Assembly (NCBI GenBank): GCA_029984035.1
Contig: JASBYJ010000007.1
Span: 40,110 to 104,109 of the forward strand
Origin: Conchiformibius sp.
GTDB lineage: Bacteria > Pseudomonadota > Gammaproteobacteria > Burkholderiales > Neisseriaceae
DNA: 64,000 bases
Reading direction: 5' to 3'
The notes under the pieces were generated by a model. The model was not told the DNA's origin. It made no database searches and worked only from the letters and a program-made list of their open reading frames with translations. This document shows positions 24,980 through 34,149 of the stretch, in pieces (positions within the stretch are counted from its first letter, which is position 1; every line of letters begins with the position of its first letter). A program made the position numbers and the translations under genes.

Positions 24980-26209
24980 TTACAGTTCGCCGTAGGAATG
25001 CAGTCCGCTTAAGAACATATTCACGCCGATAAACGCAAAGGCGGTAATGAATAATCCGATAATTGCCCACCACGCCAGAATTTTCCCGCGCCAGCCCGCT
25101 ACCAGCCGCATATGCAGCCATACGGCATAATTGAGCCATACGATAAAAGCCCATGTTTCTTTAGGGTCCCAGCTCCAATAGCGTCCCCATGCATCGGCCG
25201 CCCACAGTGCGCCCAAAATAGTAGCAATGGTAAAAAACAGGAAACCCACTGCAATGGCTTTATACATGGCTTCTTCGATTTGCGCGGCATCGGGCAGGAA
25301 ACGGCTGCCCCGTAAAGCCAGCAATTCGGCTATACCGAACATGGCGGCCATACAAAACGCGCCATAGCCGATAAAGTTGGCGGGAACGTGGATTTTCATC
25401 CACCAAGACTGCAATGCGGGAATCAGGGGCTGGATTTGGTGTGCGCCTCGCCAAATGCTGTACCACAGAATAAAACCGACCAAAGCGCACATAAACAGGT
25501 AAACGAATGCGCCCAGTTTTTGCATGGCGAATTTGCGTTCGTAATACAAATACATCAAACCCGTGATTACCATAAATAAAACAAACACTTCATAAAGGGT
25601 GGATACGGGAATGTGTCCGTCTGCCGGGCGCAGCAGATAGCTTTCGTGCCAACGTACCAACAAACCGGTGAAGCCTGCCAGCGCGGCTGCCCAGCCCAGA
25701 TTGCTGCCGATGCCGAGTAATAAATTGCGTTGCGGCGCGGCAGGCGTATTTTCAGGCAGCCTTTTTTGTTTCCACCATGCGGACAAAGTCCCTGCCGTAT
25801 AAGTGAAAAACGCCAAAACGGTTAGAGCGCATTGCCACATAATGGCCGATTGGCTGCTGAGAAAATAGCGCAACAAAAAACTGCCTTGTGCTTTGCCGCT
25901 CACGGTATCGATTTGGTCCGATGCGCGTGCGATGTCTCCGCCGTATAAGACGGTTGCCAAAAAAGCGGCGGCGGCACCTGCCAGCATGAACCAGCGCAAA
26001 GGTTTGAAAAACCAACCCAAACCGATTGCCGCTGCTGCGCTGCTCCACAAAATAGCCGTTTCATACCCATCCATATGGTGCGGTATGGTGATTTGCGCCC
26101 ATACGGCCGCTGCAACGACAATTAGGGCAAAAAGCCAGTCGGACGGGCGCAATTGTTTGAGAAAGGAAGTGTCTTGTAGCAGTTCGTGTTGCGGCAGCGG
26201 TGTGTTCAT
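24980..26209 (-). CDS. ccsA: System II cytochrome c maturation protein CcsA
   Basis: A protein of 409 residues of the CcsA/ResC heme-handling family. It presents heme to apocytochromes on the periplasmic side. About nine helices are visible. The tryptophan-rich WWD signature is DAWGRYWSWDPKETWAFIVWLNYAVWLH near residues 320-350, with external His residues in VRWHESYLL and KIHVPANFIGYG. It needs the partner ResB/CcsB, which in Neisseria lies directly upstream; here the upstream gene is hldD and no resB is in the window. The clients include cytochrome c1 of petABC. Confidence 0.94.
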   Translation of the reverse strand: MNTPLPQHELLQDTSFLKQLRPSDWLFALIVVAAAVWAQITIPHHMDGYETAILWSSAAAAIGLGWFFKPLRWFMLAGAAAAFLATVLYGGDIARASDQIDTVSGKAQGSFLLRYFLSSQSAIMWQCALTVLAFFTYTAGTLSAWWKQKRLPENTPAAPQRNLLLGIGSNLGWAAALAGFTGLLVRWHESYLLRPADGHIPVSTLYEVFVLFMVITGLMYLYYERKFAMQKLGAFVYLFMCALVGFILWYSIWRGAHQIQPLIPALQSWWMKIHVPANFIGYGAFCMAAMFGIAELLALRGSRFLPDAAQIEEAMYKAIAVGFLFFTIATILGALWAADAWGRYWSWDPKETWAFIVWLNYAVWLHMRLVAGWRGKILAWWAIIGLFITAFAFIGVNMFLSGLHSYGEL

Positions 26210-26257
26210 AAGGTAACCTTAAATGGTATTGTTTTGTTCTGTCCGTAGGATTGGAGG

Positions 26258-27259
26258 CTACATACGTGCAAGCATTTGCCGGATGTAGCGGCCGACACCT
26301 TCTTCTACATCGAAAAAGGCTGCCTGATATCCTGCGCGGCGCAATGAGCCGATATCGGCTTGGGTGAAGCTTTGGTATTTGCCTTTGAGCGCATCGGGAA
26401 AGGGGATGTAGCGGATTAATTCCAAATTTACCAGTTCTTCCAAAGGCAGTGCTTCCTTGCCTTCTGCGCTGCGGCAGGCATTGACGGTGGCGGCTGCCAA
26501 GTCGTTAAACGGGCGGCTTTGTCCCGTCCCTAAGTTGAAGATGCCCGACAATTCCGGGTGGTCGAAGAAAAACAGATTGACTTTCACCACATCTTCTACG
26601 CTGACAAAATCGCGCTTGTGTCCGCCGTCGCCGTAGTTATCCCACGCGCCGAACAGATTGACGAAACCTTGCTTGCGGTATTGGTGGAAATGGTGGAAGG
26701 CAACCGATGCCATACGTTCTTTGTGCTGTTCGCGGATGCCGTAAACGTTGAAATAGCGGAAGCCGGCTGCCTGAGAGGTTAAACCTTGTTCCATGCGGCG
26801 GCGCAACACTTGGTCGAACAGAAATTTGGAATAGCCGTATACGTTTAGCGGTTTTTCCAATGCGCGTGTTTCTCGGAATACTTCGCCTTTGCCGTACACG
26901 GCGGCACTGGAGGCGTAGAGAAACGAAATACGGTGTTCCTGACACCAATCGAATACATCCAGCGTGTATTGGTAGTTGTTGTCCATCATGTAGCGGCCGT
27001 CGTGGTTCATGGTGTCCGAGCAGGCACCTTGATGGAAGACGGCGCGGATGCCGTTTGCATTCAGGCGGTTTTCGCGGATTTGACGGATGAATTCGTGTTT
27101 GTCGAGATAGTGCAGAATGTCGCAATCGGCAAGGTTGGCGAATTTCAGACCGTTGGACAGGTTGTCTACTGCGATGATGTCGCGTATGCCGCGTTCGTTC
27201 AGCGCTTTAACGATGTTGCTGCCGATAAAGCCGGCGGCTCCGGTTACGATAACAGTCAT
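26258..27259 (-). CDS. hldD: ADP-L-glycero-D-manno-heptose-6-epimerase
   Basis: A protein of 333 residues, a short-chain dehydrogenase that epimerises ADP-D,D-heptose to ADP-L,D-heptose for the LOS/LPS inner core (also called RfaD/GmhD). NADP site VTGAAGFIGSNIVKALNERG, then VFHQGACSDTMNHDG, YASSAAVYGKGE and the catalytic YGYSKFLFDQVLRRRM (YxxxK), with FNVYGIREQHKERMASVAFH downstream. ATG 27259 chosen over the open frame to 27388. It ends 48 bp before ccsA. The gene is not near other heptose genes in this window. Confidence 0.96.
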   Translation of the reverse strand: MTVIVTGAAGFIGSNIVKALNERGIRDIIAVDNLSNGLKFANLADCDILHYLDKHEFIRQIRENRLNANGIRAVFHQGACSDTMNHDGRYMMDNNYQYTLDVFDWCQEHRISFLYASSAAVYGKGEVFRETRALEKPLNVYGYSKFLFDQVLRRRMEQGLTSQAAGFRYFNVYGIREQHKERMASVAFHHFHQYRKQGFVNLFGAWDNYGDGGHKRDFVSVEDVVKVNLFFFDHPELSGIFNLGTGQSRPFNDLAAATVNACRSAEGKEALPLEELVNLELIRYIPFPDALKGKYQSFTQADIGSLRRAGYQAAFFDVEEGVGRYIRQMLARM

Positions 27260-27424
27260 GGCTGCACCCGAATGAAAGAAGGGGAAAAACGGTATTGTAT
27301 AGTTGATACGGTTGATTTGCCATATGCCTATCGGCGTGCATACCGGGTATGACGTTTCGGGCGGTTGTTTTTTGTCAGGCAAAATCATGCCGCATGGGGA
27401 ATAAAAGCCGATTAACCGATGATA

Positions 27425-27457
27425 AAGGGCTGCCTGAAACGGTGTTCAGGCAGCCTT
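27425..27457. terminator. Inverted uptake-sequence pair
   Basis: AAGGGCTGCCTGAA (27425-27438) pairs with TTCAGGCAGCCTT (27445-27457). It lies just after the minus-strand lipoprotein gene that ends at 27463. Confidence 0.6.
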
Positions 27458-27462
27458 CGGAT

Positions 27463-27954
27463 TTATTGCGCTTTGCCGTTGCGGAAGTTTTGCTGCTGCA
27501 TAATGGTACCGTCAATGGCATAGACGGTGTAGGCACCGTTGCGCGGATAGGCGCGGAAGGTAAACAGGTCGTTGCGGTCGAGCTGCATCGGGTCGGTGCG
27601 TTTTTCGCCGCTGAAATAGAAGTCTTGAACGATGTAGTCCTGTTCGCTTTGTTTGGCAAGCAGCTGGCGGAAATAACCGCCTTTGACGGAATGCTTGGTA
27701 CTTTGGCCTTGTGCGTCAAAATAGGTGATGATTTGCCGTTCGATGACGCGGATACCGCCTTTAGCGGGGGCTTCTTCAGCGGGTGTGCGGTTGGTTTTCA
27801 GAGGGATGTTGATGCCGGTGCTGAGTCCGACGTGGCGGCCGATTGCGCCGCCGATGCCGATACCGAGCGATACGCCGCTGTCGGATACGCCTACGCCGCA
27901 TGCGCTCAGCAGGAGTAGGGCGGAGAGGGAAATAGTGCTTAAGGTTTTGTTCAT
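27463..27954 (-). CDS. Small lipoprotein with glycine-rich N-terminus
   Basis: A protein of 163 residues. Signal MNKTLSTISLSALLLLSAC gives lipobox LSAC (Cys 19). The mature start is Gly/Ser-rich (GVGVSDSGVSLGIGIGGAIGRHVG), which could insert near the membrane. The rest includes VIERQIITYFDAQGQSTKHSVKGGYFRQLL and DLFTFRAYPRNGAYTVYAIDG, probably beta-rich. I do not recognise a named family. It stands alone between hldD and proA, each with spacing over 100 bp. An envelope location is supported by the signal only. Confidence 0.8.
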   Translation of the reverse strand: MNKTLSTISLSALLLLSACGVGVSDSGVSLGIGIGGAIGRHVGLSTGINIPLKTNRTPAEEAPAKGGIRVIERQIITYFDAQGQSTKHSVKGGYFRQLLAKQSEQDYIVQDFYFSGEKRTDPMQLDRNDLFTFRAYPRNGAYTVYAIDGTIMQQQNFRNGKAQ

Positions 27955-28077
27955 AATGGTTCTTTCTTTTATAACAGAACTAGTGAAGGATATTTTCAGG
28001 CTGCCTGAAAACGGTTGGTCGGGATGGTTTCGTATCGTTTATTTTCAGAGTTCGCCATACGCTGTATAAGCAATCAC

Positions 28078-29349
28078 CTACACGCGGATTTGTCCGTCGC
28101 CCAATACTACCCATTTTTGCGAGGTCAAGCCGTGTAAACCGACCGGGCCGCGTACATGGATTTTGTCGGTGGAGATGCCGATTTCCGCACCCAAGCCGTA
28201 TTCGAAGCCGTCTGCAAAGCGCGTTGAGGCATTGACCATTACGCTGGCACTGTCCACCAAGCGCAGAAATTGTCGGGCATGGGTATAGTTTTCGGTAACG
28301 ATGCTGTCCGTGTGGCGGCTGCCGTATTGATTGATGTGTCCGATGGCTTCTTCCAAGCTTTCTACGGTTTTGACCGACAATATCGGAGCCAGATATTCGG
28401 TTGACCAATCGCTTTCTTCCGCTGCGGCAATATCCGGCAACACGGCAAGGGTTTTCAGGCAGCCTCTTAATTCTACGCCTTTTTCTGCATATTTGGCTGC
28501 CAAGGGCGGCAGGATTTTGGCGGCGCGGCTGCTGTGGACAAGCAGGGTTTCCATAGTGTTGCAGGTGCCGTAACGGGAAGTTTTGGCATTAAACGCAATA
28601 TCCAGTGCTTTGTTGGCATCGGCATGTTCGTCAATATAAACGTGGCAGATGCCGTCCAAATGTTTAATCACGGGTACGCGTGCTTCCGAACTGATGCGTG
28701 CCACCAGATTTTTGCCGCCGCGCGGAATGATAACGTCAATATATTCGGGCAGTTGCAACATGGCCCCTACGCTGTCGCGGCTGGTATTTTCCACAAAATG
28801 AACGGCAGCTTCAGGCAGCCCTGCGGCATTCAGGGCTTCTTTAATCAGTTTGGATAAAGCCAAATTGCTGTGAAACGCTTCGCTGCCGCCGCGTAAGATG
28901 CAGGCATTGCCCGATTTCAGGCATAAAGCGGCGGCATCGACGGTTACGTTCGGACGCGCTTCGTAAATCATACCGATAACGCCTAAAGGCACACGCATTT
29001 TGCCGATTTGCAAGCCGTTGGGGCGGGTGCGGAATTCGTCCATTTCTCCTACGGGGTCGGGGAGCGCGGCAATTTGGCGCAACCCTTCGCTCATGGTATT
29101 GAGTGCGGTTTCGGACAGGCTCAGGCGGTCTATCATGGCTTGGTTTAAGCCTTTGGCGCGTGCGTTATCCAAATCTTGGAGGTTGGCTGCCGAAATCTGT
29201 TCGCGGTGTTGCTGCAATAAATCCGCCAAATGACGTAAGGCACGGTTTTTGAGAGCGGAGTCAGTACCCGAAAGCGTGTAAAACGCTTGTTTGGCCGCTT
29301 GTGCGGCGGCAGTGATGTAGGCGGTGATGTCGTTCGTTGCAGTGGTCAT
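28078..29349 (-). CDS. proA: Gamma-glutamyl phosphate reductase
   Basis: A protein of 423 residues. ProA reduces glutamyl-5-phosphate to glutamate semialdehyde in proline synthesis. It has an aldehyde-dehydrogenase fold: RVPLGVIGMIYEARPNVTVDAAALCLKSGNACILRGG for the nucleotide part, the catalytic Cys in RYGTCNTMETLLVH, and ASTRFADGFEYGLGAEIGISTDKIHVRGPVGL near the end. I chose ATG 29349; the open frame extends to 29442, but the added residues lack family character. proB is not adjacent. Confidence 0.96.
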   Translation of the reverse strand: MTTATNDITAYITAAAQAAKQAFYTLSGTDSALKNRALRHLADLLQQHREQISAANLQDLDNARAKGLNQAMIDRLSLSETALNTMSEGLRQIAALPDPVGEMDEFRTRPNGLQIGKMRVPLGVIGMIYEARPNVTVDAAALCLKSGNACILRGGSEAFHSNLALSKLIKEALNAAGLPEAAVHFVENTSRDSVGAMLQLPEYIDVIIPRGGKNLVARISSEARVPVIKHLDGICHVYIDEHADANKALDIAFNAKTSRYGTCNTMETLLVHSSRAAKILPPLAAKYAEKGVELRGCLKTLAVLPDIAAAEESDWSTEYLAPILSVKTVESLEEAIGHINQYGSRHTDSIVTENYTHARQFLRLVDSASVMVNASTRFADGFEYGLGAEIGISTDKIHVRGPVGLHGLTSQKWVVLGDGQIRV

Positions 29350-29611
29350 GGTTGGCTGCCTGAAAGGGGTGGGATGTGTCAAACGCGGGTTGAACAAGGT
29401 GCGGCTGTTTAGGTTTGTGTGCGGATTGTCCGATGTTTTCATTGAAGCGGGCGGTGTATCTGTTTCAGGCTGCCTGAACCATTTATGCCGCTGCTTGTGT
29501 CGGACTGATTAAAAATAGTTTTTATTTTACGTTACAATGTCTTAGTTTGGAGGATATCGGTTTTCAGGCAGCCTGAAATGTTGCCAAAACGCTTCAGGCT
29601 GCCTGAACGGC
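29350..29611. other. Intergenic region with four uptake-sequence copies
   Basis: About 260 bp between the proA start and the ATPase stop. Uptake-sequence cores lie near 29355, 29465, 29563 and 29592; the last two are themselves near-palindromes in tandem and may serve as an ATPase-gene terminator. No coding sequence seen. Confidence 0.6.
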
Positions 29612-31090
29612 TTATTTCAACATATTTTTAATCACGCCCATCACCGTGCGCGAAATGGCGCGGGTAACTTGGCGGTTGATTTGGCTGCCCACCGCATCGG
29701 CGATGTCGTGGGCAATGCCTTGGTTGGCTTTTTTACGGCTGCCCAGCAATCCGCCCAATAAGCCGCCTACAATGCCTTCCTGACTGTCTTTTTTGTTGTT
29801 GTCGGGGGTGTTGGCAGCGGCTTGCTGCAAGGCCTCGTAAGCAGAGAAATTGTCAATCGTATCTTTGTAGTGCGGATACAAATCGTCTTTTTGGAAGGCC
29901 GCATTGCGTTCGTTTTCAGGCAGCGGGGGCAATTGCGATTGCGGCGGCTGTATAAATGCGCGTTGTACGATTTGCGGCATACCTTTTTCATCCAGGCAGG
30001 AAACCAGCGCTTCACCTACGGCCAGTTCGGTAATCGCGTCCACTACTTTGAAGTCGGGATTGCTGCGGAAGGTTTCGGCTGCGGCTTTAACGGCGCGTTG
30101 GTCGCGCGGCGTGAAGGCGCGCAGGGCGTGTTGTACGCGGTTGCCGAGCTGTCCGAGTACGGTATCGGGCAGGTCGAGCGGATTTTGGGTGACAAAATAA
30201 ACGCCCACGCCTTTGGAGCGAATCAGCCGGACAACTTGTTCCACTTGTTCAATCAGTTGCTTGCCCGCGTTGTCGAACAACAGGTGCGCTTCGTCAAAAA
30301 ACATCACAAATTTAGGTTGCGGCAAATCGCCCACTTCAGGCAGCATCTCAAACAGTTCTGCCAAAAACCACAGTAAAAACGCGCTGTATAGGCGCGGCGA
30401 ACGCATCAGTTTTTCGGAATTGAGAATATTGATGACGCCGTTGCCGTTTTCACTTTGCAGCCAATCTTGCAGATTGAGTTCCGGTTCGCCGAAAAACCGC
30501 TCCGCACCTTCGCTTTCCAGTTGCAGCAGTTTGCGCTGTATCGCACCGATGCTGGCGGCGGAAACGTTGCCGTAAGTGGCGCGGTATTCGGCGGCGTGGT
30601 CTGAAACGTATTGCAACAGGCTGCGTAAGTCTTTCAAATCGATTAAATGCCAGCCTTTGTCATCGGCTACGCGGAAAACCAAGTTTAATACGCCTTCTTG
30701 GGTGTCGTTTAAGTCCATCAGGCGGCCCAGCAGCATGGGGCCCATTTGTGAAATGCTGACGCGCACGGGAATGCCGGTTTCGCCGTATACGTCCCAAAAA
30801 CGCACGGGGAAACCGCGCAAATGGCTGCCGTCCAAACCGAACTGTGCCATGCGTTCGCCTACTTTGCCGCTGTTGCTGCCTGCGCGGCAGATGCCCGATA
30901 AGTCGCCTTTGACATCGGCCATGAATACGGGCACACCGTTGCCGCTGAACATTTCGGCCAAGCGGCGCAGGGTAACGGTTTTGCCCGTACCGGTTGCGCC
31001 GGCAATCAAGCCGTGGCGGTTGGCCATTTTGGTATAGAGACAAACGGGTTCGTTGTTATGGGTATAGGCGAGGGTGAAGGTTTCAGACAT
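29612..31090 (-). CDS. HerA-like ATPase, YjgR/DUF853 family
   Basis: A protein of 492 residues. Walker A is GLIAGATGTGKTVTLRRLAE (residues ~27-46), Walker B FVMFFDEAHLLF, and an Arg-finger region FVTQNPLDLPDTVLGQLGNRVQHALRAFTPRDQ. This matches the DUF853/YjgR family, related to the HerA/FtsK translocases. The C-terminus has a Gly-rich GGLLGGLLGSRK stretch. The biological role is not established. It is preceded 64 bp upstream by the EF-hand gene on the same strand. Confidence 0.88.
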   Translation of the reverse strand: MSETFTLAYTHNNEPVCLYTKMANRHGLIAGATGTGKTVTLRRLAEMFSGNGVPVFMADVKGDLSGICRAGSNSGKVGERMAQFGLDGSHLRGFPVRFWDVYGETGIPVRVSISQMGPMLLGRLMDLNDTQEGVLNLVFRVADDKGWHLIDLKDLRSLLQYVSDHAAEYRATYGNVSAASIGAIQRKLLQLESEGAERFFGEPELNLQDWLQSENGNGVINILNSEKLMRSPRLYSAFLLWFLAELFEMLPEVGDLPQPKFVMFFDEAHLLFDNAGKQLIEQVEQVVRLIRSKGVGVYFVTQNPLDLPDTVLGQLGNRVQHALRAFTPRDQRAVKAAAETFRSNPDFKVVDAITELAVGEALVSCLDEKGMPQIVQRAFIQPPQSQLPPLPENERNAAFQKDDLYPHYKDTIDNFSAYEALQQAAANTPDNNKKDSQEGIVGGLLGGLLGSRKKANQGIAHDIADAVGSQINRQVTRAISRTVMGVIKNMLK

Positions 31091-31154
31091 GGTTGGTGTC
31101 CTTTTCGGTAAACGGGGTGGGGAACGAGCTTAAAAAATATGTTTAAGCGCAGGC

Positions 31155-31535
31155 TTAGTTGGCTTTTTCGGCAGTAGGATGGTGCGAAACGCTGCCGATT
31201 GAACCATGGCGGTGCAGACGGATACGTTCGTTCCATCGTGTGCAAGGTTCGGAAATATATTGCACGGCTTGAAAACCGATTTCTCTGGCAGTCAGTTCTC
31301 CGTTTTGGTCTTTATCCAATTGTTCGAATAATTGGGGGCTGCCTTGTTCAAATGTGGTTTGCAGGTTTTTGCCCGCTTGTGCGCGCAACCATTCTTCTTT
31401 GTCCAGCGATGCGTTACCGTTCAAATCGTTGCGTGCGATGAAGGCGGTAACGGGATGCGCCTGCGAACAGGCTTGGGTAATTGGGGGGGCGAAATACAGT
31501 GCGGTAAGGGTGTAAAACAGGTAGTGGCGGCGCAT
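31155..31535 (-). CDS. Exported EF-hand calcium-binding protein
   Basis: A protein of 126 residues with a probable signal peptide (MRRHYLFYTLTALYFAPPITQAC). Two EF-hand loops follow: DLNGNASLDKEEW (~37-49) and DKDQNGELTAREI (~75-87), each with Asp/Asn at positions 1, 3 and 5 and Glu at 12. A Cys near the signal end might be a lipidation site, but the lipobox TQAC is poor. Paired EF-hands suggest calcium sensing or buffering in the periplasm. The partner is unknown. Confidence 0.8.
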   Translation of the reverse strand: MRRHYLFYTLTALYFAPPITQACSQAHPVTAFIARNDLNGNASLDKEEWLRAQAGKNLQTTFEQGSPQLFEQLDKDQNGELTAREIGFQAVQYISEPCTRWNERIRLHRHGSIGSVSHHPTAEKAN

Positions 31536-31713
31536 ATTCTGATGATTCCTTGTTTTATTGGTTGTCCGTTTGGGAACGGATACGGTTTGGGCACTGTAAA
31601 AGTGAAGCTGTTTGCATGCCGAAACAGGATAAAGTTAACGGATTGTTTTTAAAAATATCGGTTGCGTTGTGGCTTGGCGTTGTATTTGCGGGTTTGTTGT
31701 TTCGGTTGCAGGA

Positions 31714-33048
31714 TTATGTGCCTGCTACGGTCATTTTTTCAATGAGTATCGAACCGATTTTGCTACCTGAATGGCGGTGTAATGCGTCATCGGCAGTGCC
31801 TGCAATAGCCAATAGCATGTCTTGCAGTTTGCCGGCAATGGTGATTTCGGAGACCGGGTGGGTGATGACGCCGTTTTCTACCCAGAATCCTGCCGCGCCG
31901 CGCGAGTAATCGCCGGTCAGAATGTTCACGCCTTGTCCCATCAATTCGGTGATGAGCAGGCCGTTGCCCATTTGGCGGAGTAAATCGGATTGTGCGGCGC
32001 AGGTGGCATTCAGGTGCAGATTGTGCGCGCCTCCTGCATTGCCGGTGCTCTGCATACCTAATTTACGGGCGCTGTAGCTGTTGAGAAAATAGCCTTGTAC
32101 AATGCCGTTTTCGATGATGAAGCGCGGCTGTGTGGCTACACCTTCGCTGTCGAAATCGGTGCTGCCGAGCATACGCGGCAGATGTGGTTCTTCCCGCAAG
32201 TGGATGAATTCCGGCAGAATGGCTTTGCCCAAGCTGTTGAGCAAGAAGCTGTTTTCACGGTAAAGCGCGTTGCCGTTCAGGCCGCCGATGATGTGCCCTA
32301 TCAGGCTGCCTGAAACGCTCGCATCAAAGATGACGGGATAGCTGCCTGTGTGCAGAGGGCGCGGATTAAGGCGTTTGACACTGCGTTGGGCGGCGGTGCG
32401 TCCGATGTGTTCCGCATCTTCCAAGTCGGTGGCATCGCAGGCAACGTCATACCAGTAATCGCGCTCCATATTGCCGTTGCCGTCTGCGGCAACGCTGCTG
32501 CACGATATGCTGTGGCGTGTACCGCGGCGGTGTTGCAGAAAACCGTGGCTGTTGGCGTAAACGTATTGGAAATGGTTGTGGCTGACGCTTGCGCCGTCTG
32601 AGTTGGTGATGCGTTTGTCGTAATCCAAGGCGGCGGCTTCGCAGCGTTTGGCAAGCGATACGGCGGCCGTGCTGTCGAGCCGCCATTCGTGGTATTTGTC
32701 CAAGTCGATAAATTCTTCGGCCATCCACTCGGTTTCAGGCAGGCCTGCAAAGGGGTCTTCGGCGGTGTAGCGGGCGATGTCGGCGGCGGCGCGTACGGTC
32801 TCGGCGAGTGCTTGTTCGGATAAGTCGGAAGTGCTGGCGCGTCCTTTGCGCCGGCCGATATAGACGGTGATGTCGAGGGATGTGTCTTGTTGGTGTTCGA
32901 TTTGGTCGATGTCCTGCAAACGCACTTGTACATCCAGTCCTACGGATTCGCTTAAATCGGCTTCGGCGGCGGTGGCACCGTGGCTTCTGGCGAGATGTAG
33001 GGCGTGTTCGGCGGCGCGGCACAGTTCGTCTGCGGAATGCTGAAACAT
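31714..33048 (-). CDS. pmbA: Metalloprotease PmbA (TldE)
   Basis: A protein of 444 residues. PmbA/TldE is the partner of TldD in a heterodimeric peptidase that degrades unfolded peptides and matures some modified peptides. The N-terminal domain starts MFQHSADELCRAAEHALHLARSHGATAAEADLSES; the C-terminal domain has SVSGSLIGHIIGGLNGNALYRENSFL and GLLITELMGQGVNILTGDYSRGAAGFWVENG. The reading frame is open to 33846, but the extra 266 codons lie antisense to darP, so I use ATG 33048. pmbA and darP are divergent, as in E. coli. tldD is not in the window. Confidence 0.95.
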   Translation of the reverse strand: MFQHSADELCRAAEHALHLARSHGATAAEADLSESVGLDVQVRLQDIDQIEHQQDTSLDITVYIGRRKGRASTSDLSEQALAETVRAAADIARYTAEDPFAGLPETEWMAEEFIDLDKYHEWRLDSTAAVSLAKRCEAAALDYDKRITNSDGASVSHNHFQYVYANSHGFLQHRRGTRHSISCSSVAADGNGNMERDYWYDVACDATDLEDAEHIGRTAAQRSVKRLNPRPLHTGSYPVIFDASVSGSLIGHIIGGLNGNALYRENSFLLNSLGKAILPEFIHLREEPHLPRMLGSTDFDSEGVATQPRFIIENGIVQGYFLNSYSARKLGMQSTGNAGGAHNLHLNATCAAQSDLLRQMGNGLLITELMGQGVNILTGDYSRGAAGFWVENGVITHPVSEITIAGKLQDMLLAIAGTADDALHRHSGSKIGSILIEKMTVAGT

Positions 33049-33177
33049 GGTGCGATGAAAAGGTAAATGGATGGGAAACGCGGCATTGTAGCCGTTTTCA
33101 GGCAGCATTTGCATGAAGAACTTAAAAGAAAATGTAAATTTTGCTATGATTGGCAGCCTGAAAAACGGAAAACGACT

Positions 33178-33690
33178 ATGAATGCGATGCAGGAAGAACA
33201 GGAAGAATGGGTCAGCAAAACCCGTAAGAAAAAACAGATGAACGAGTTGCAGGATTTGGGTATGGAGCTGACCCGTCTTTCTGCCGAAAGTTTGAAAAAA
33301 ATCGGCTTGCCCGATGATTTGTATGAAGCGGTGCGCGAATATAAGAAAATCACGTCCAACGGTGCTTTGAAACGTCAGAGCCAATATATCGGGCGTTTGA
33401 TGCGCGATATCGACCCCGAACCCATCCGTGCGTTTTTGGACAGGTTGAAAGGCGACAATCAGGCGCACAATGCGTTTTTGCAGCGTGTGGAGCAGGAGCG
33501 GAGCCGTTTGTTGGAAAGCGACGAAGCGCTTACTCGGTTTATGGAGCATTATCCGCATGCGGATTCGGGCAGCCTGCGTACGCTTATCCGCAACGCCCGA
33601 AAGGAAGCGGAGCAGTCGAAACCGCCCAAATTTTTCAGGCAGCTTTATCAGGTCTTGAAAGAAACGATGTCGTATGTGCCGCAAGAATAG
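33178..33690 (+). CDS. darP: Ribosome maturation protein DarP (YjgA)
   Basis: A protein of 170 residues, acidic-basic and helical. DarP/YjgA associates with the 50S precursor and aids late large-subunit maturation. Family features: VSKTRKKKQMNELQDLGMELTRLS near the N-terminus, KKIGLPDDLYEAVREYKKITSNGALKRQSQYIGRLMR in the middle and FRQLYQVLKE at the end. I chose ATG 33178 over the longer frame (33067), since MNAMQEEQEEWVSKT matches family starts. An uptake-sequence terminator lies 185 bp downstream. Confidence 0.93.
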   Translation: MNAMQEEQEEWVSKTRKKKQMNELQDLGMELTRLSAESLKKIGLPDDLYEAVREYKKITSNGALKRQSQYIGRLMRDIDPEPIRAFLDRLKGDNQAHNAFLQRVEQERSRLLESDEALTRFMEHYPHADSGSLRTLIRNARKEAEQSKPPKFFRQLYQVLKETMSYVPQE

Positions 33691-33874
33691 GCGTGAGATT
33701 GTTTGACGATGCCGACATCGGGAAACAGACGTATTCAAACCGCAGTGCGTGAATGCCTGCGGTTTGCTGTTGCCGGATATGGGGCTGTGTTGTAGGGCGG
33801 CCTGTCCGAGATGTTTGCCGAGTTGGAAAATGGCCGGGTTCTTCAATCAGCCGTTTGGGCTGACTGATTTTTTG

Positions 33875-33908
33875 AGGCTGCCTGAAAAGTTTCAGGCAGC
33901 CTTTTTTT
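33875..33908 (+). terminator. Uptake-sequence-pair terminator after darP
   Basis: AGGCTGCCTGAA (33875-33886) and TTCAGGCAGCCT (33891-33902) form a perfect stem followed by T7. Confidence 0.85.
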
Positions 33909-34022
33909 GTTGATGCGGTATAGTGCGGCATTTTTGTGCCGATTTTCCTGAAAACATCAGACATCGCCGTTCAGTGCCTTAATGTATTAGGAATATCCGC
34001 AGTTACAGGCCAGAGCGATTGA

Positions 34023-34148
34023 TGCTTATCAGGTCTTCATTACGCGGGAGAAATTACCGCAATAGATGAAGGTGATGTGCTTGAATGCACTAAGGAATGC
34101 TTTGAATGCAATGACTTAACTGATTTATCTGTAAAACGTATCAGATAA
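34023..34148 (+). pseudogene. Fragment of a small protein gene
   Basis: One frame reads CLSGLHYAGEITAIDEGDVLECTKECFECNDLTDLSVKRIR and stops at 34148, with a stop codon directly before it and no start codon. The smooth acidic sequence with spaced Cys looks like the end of a lost coding sequence. The family is unknown. It lies in the degenerate region between darP and parC. Confidence 0.4.
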
Positions 34149-34149
34149 T

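Noticed and set aside
33049..33846. 266-codon N-terminal extension of pmbA
   Set aside because: It lies antisense to darP and is not part of the family; the conserved start MFQHSADEL is at 33048.
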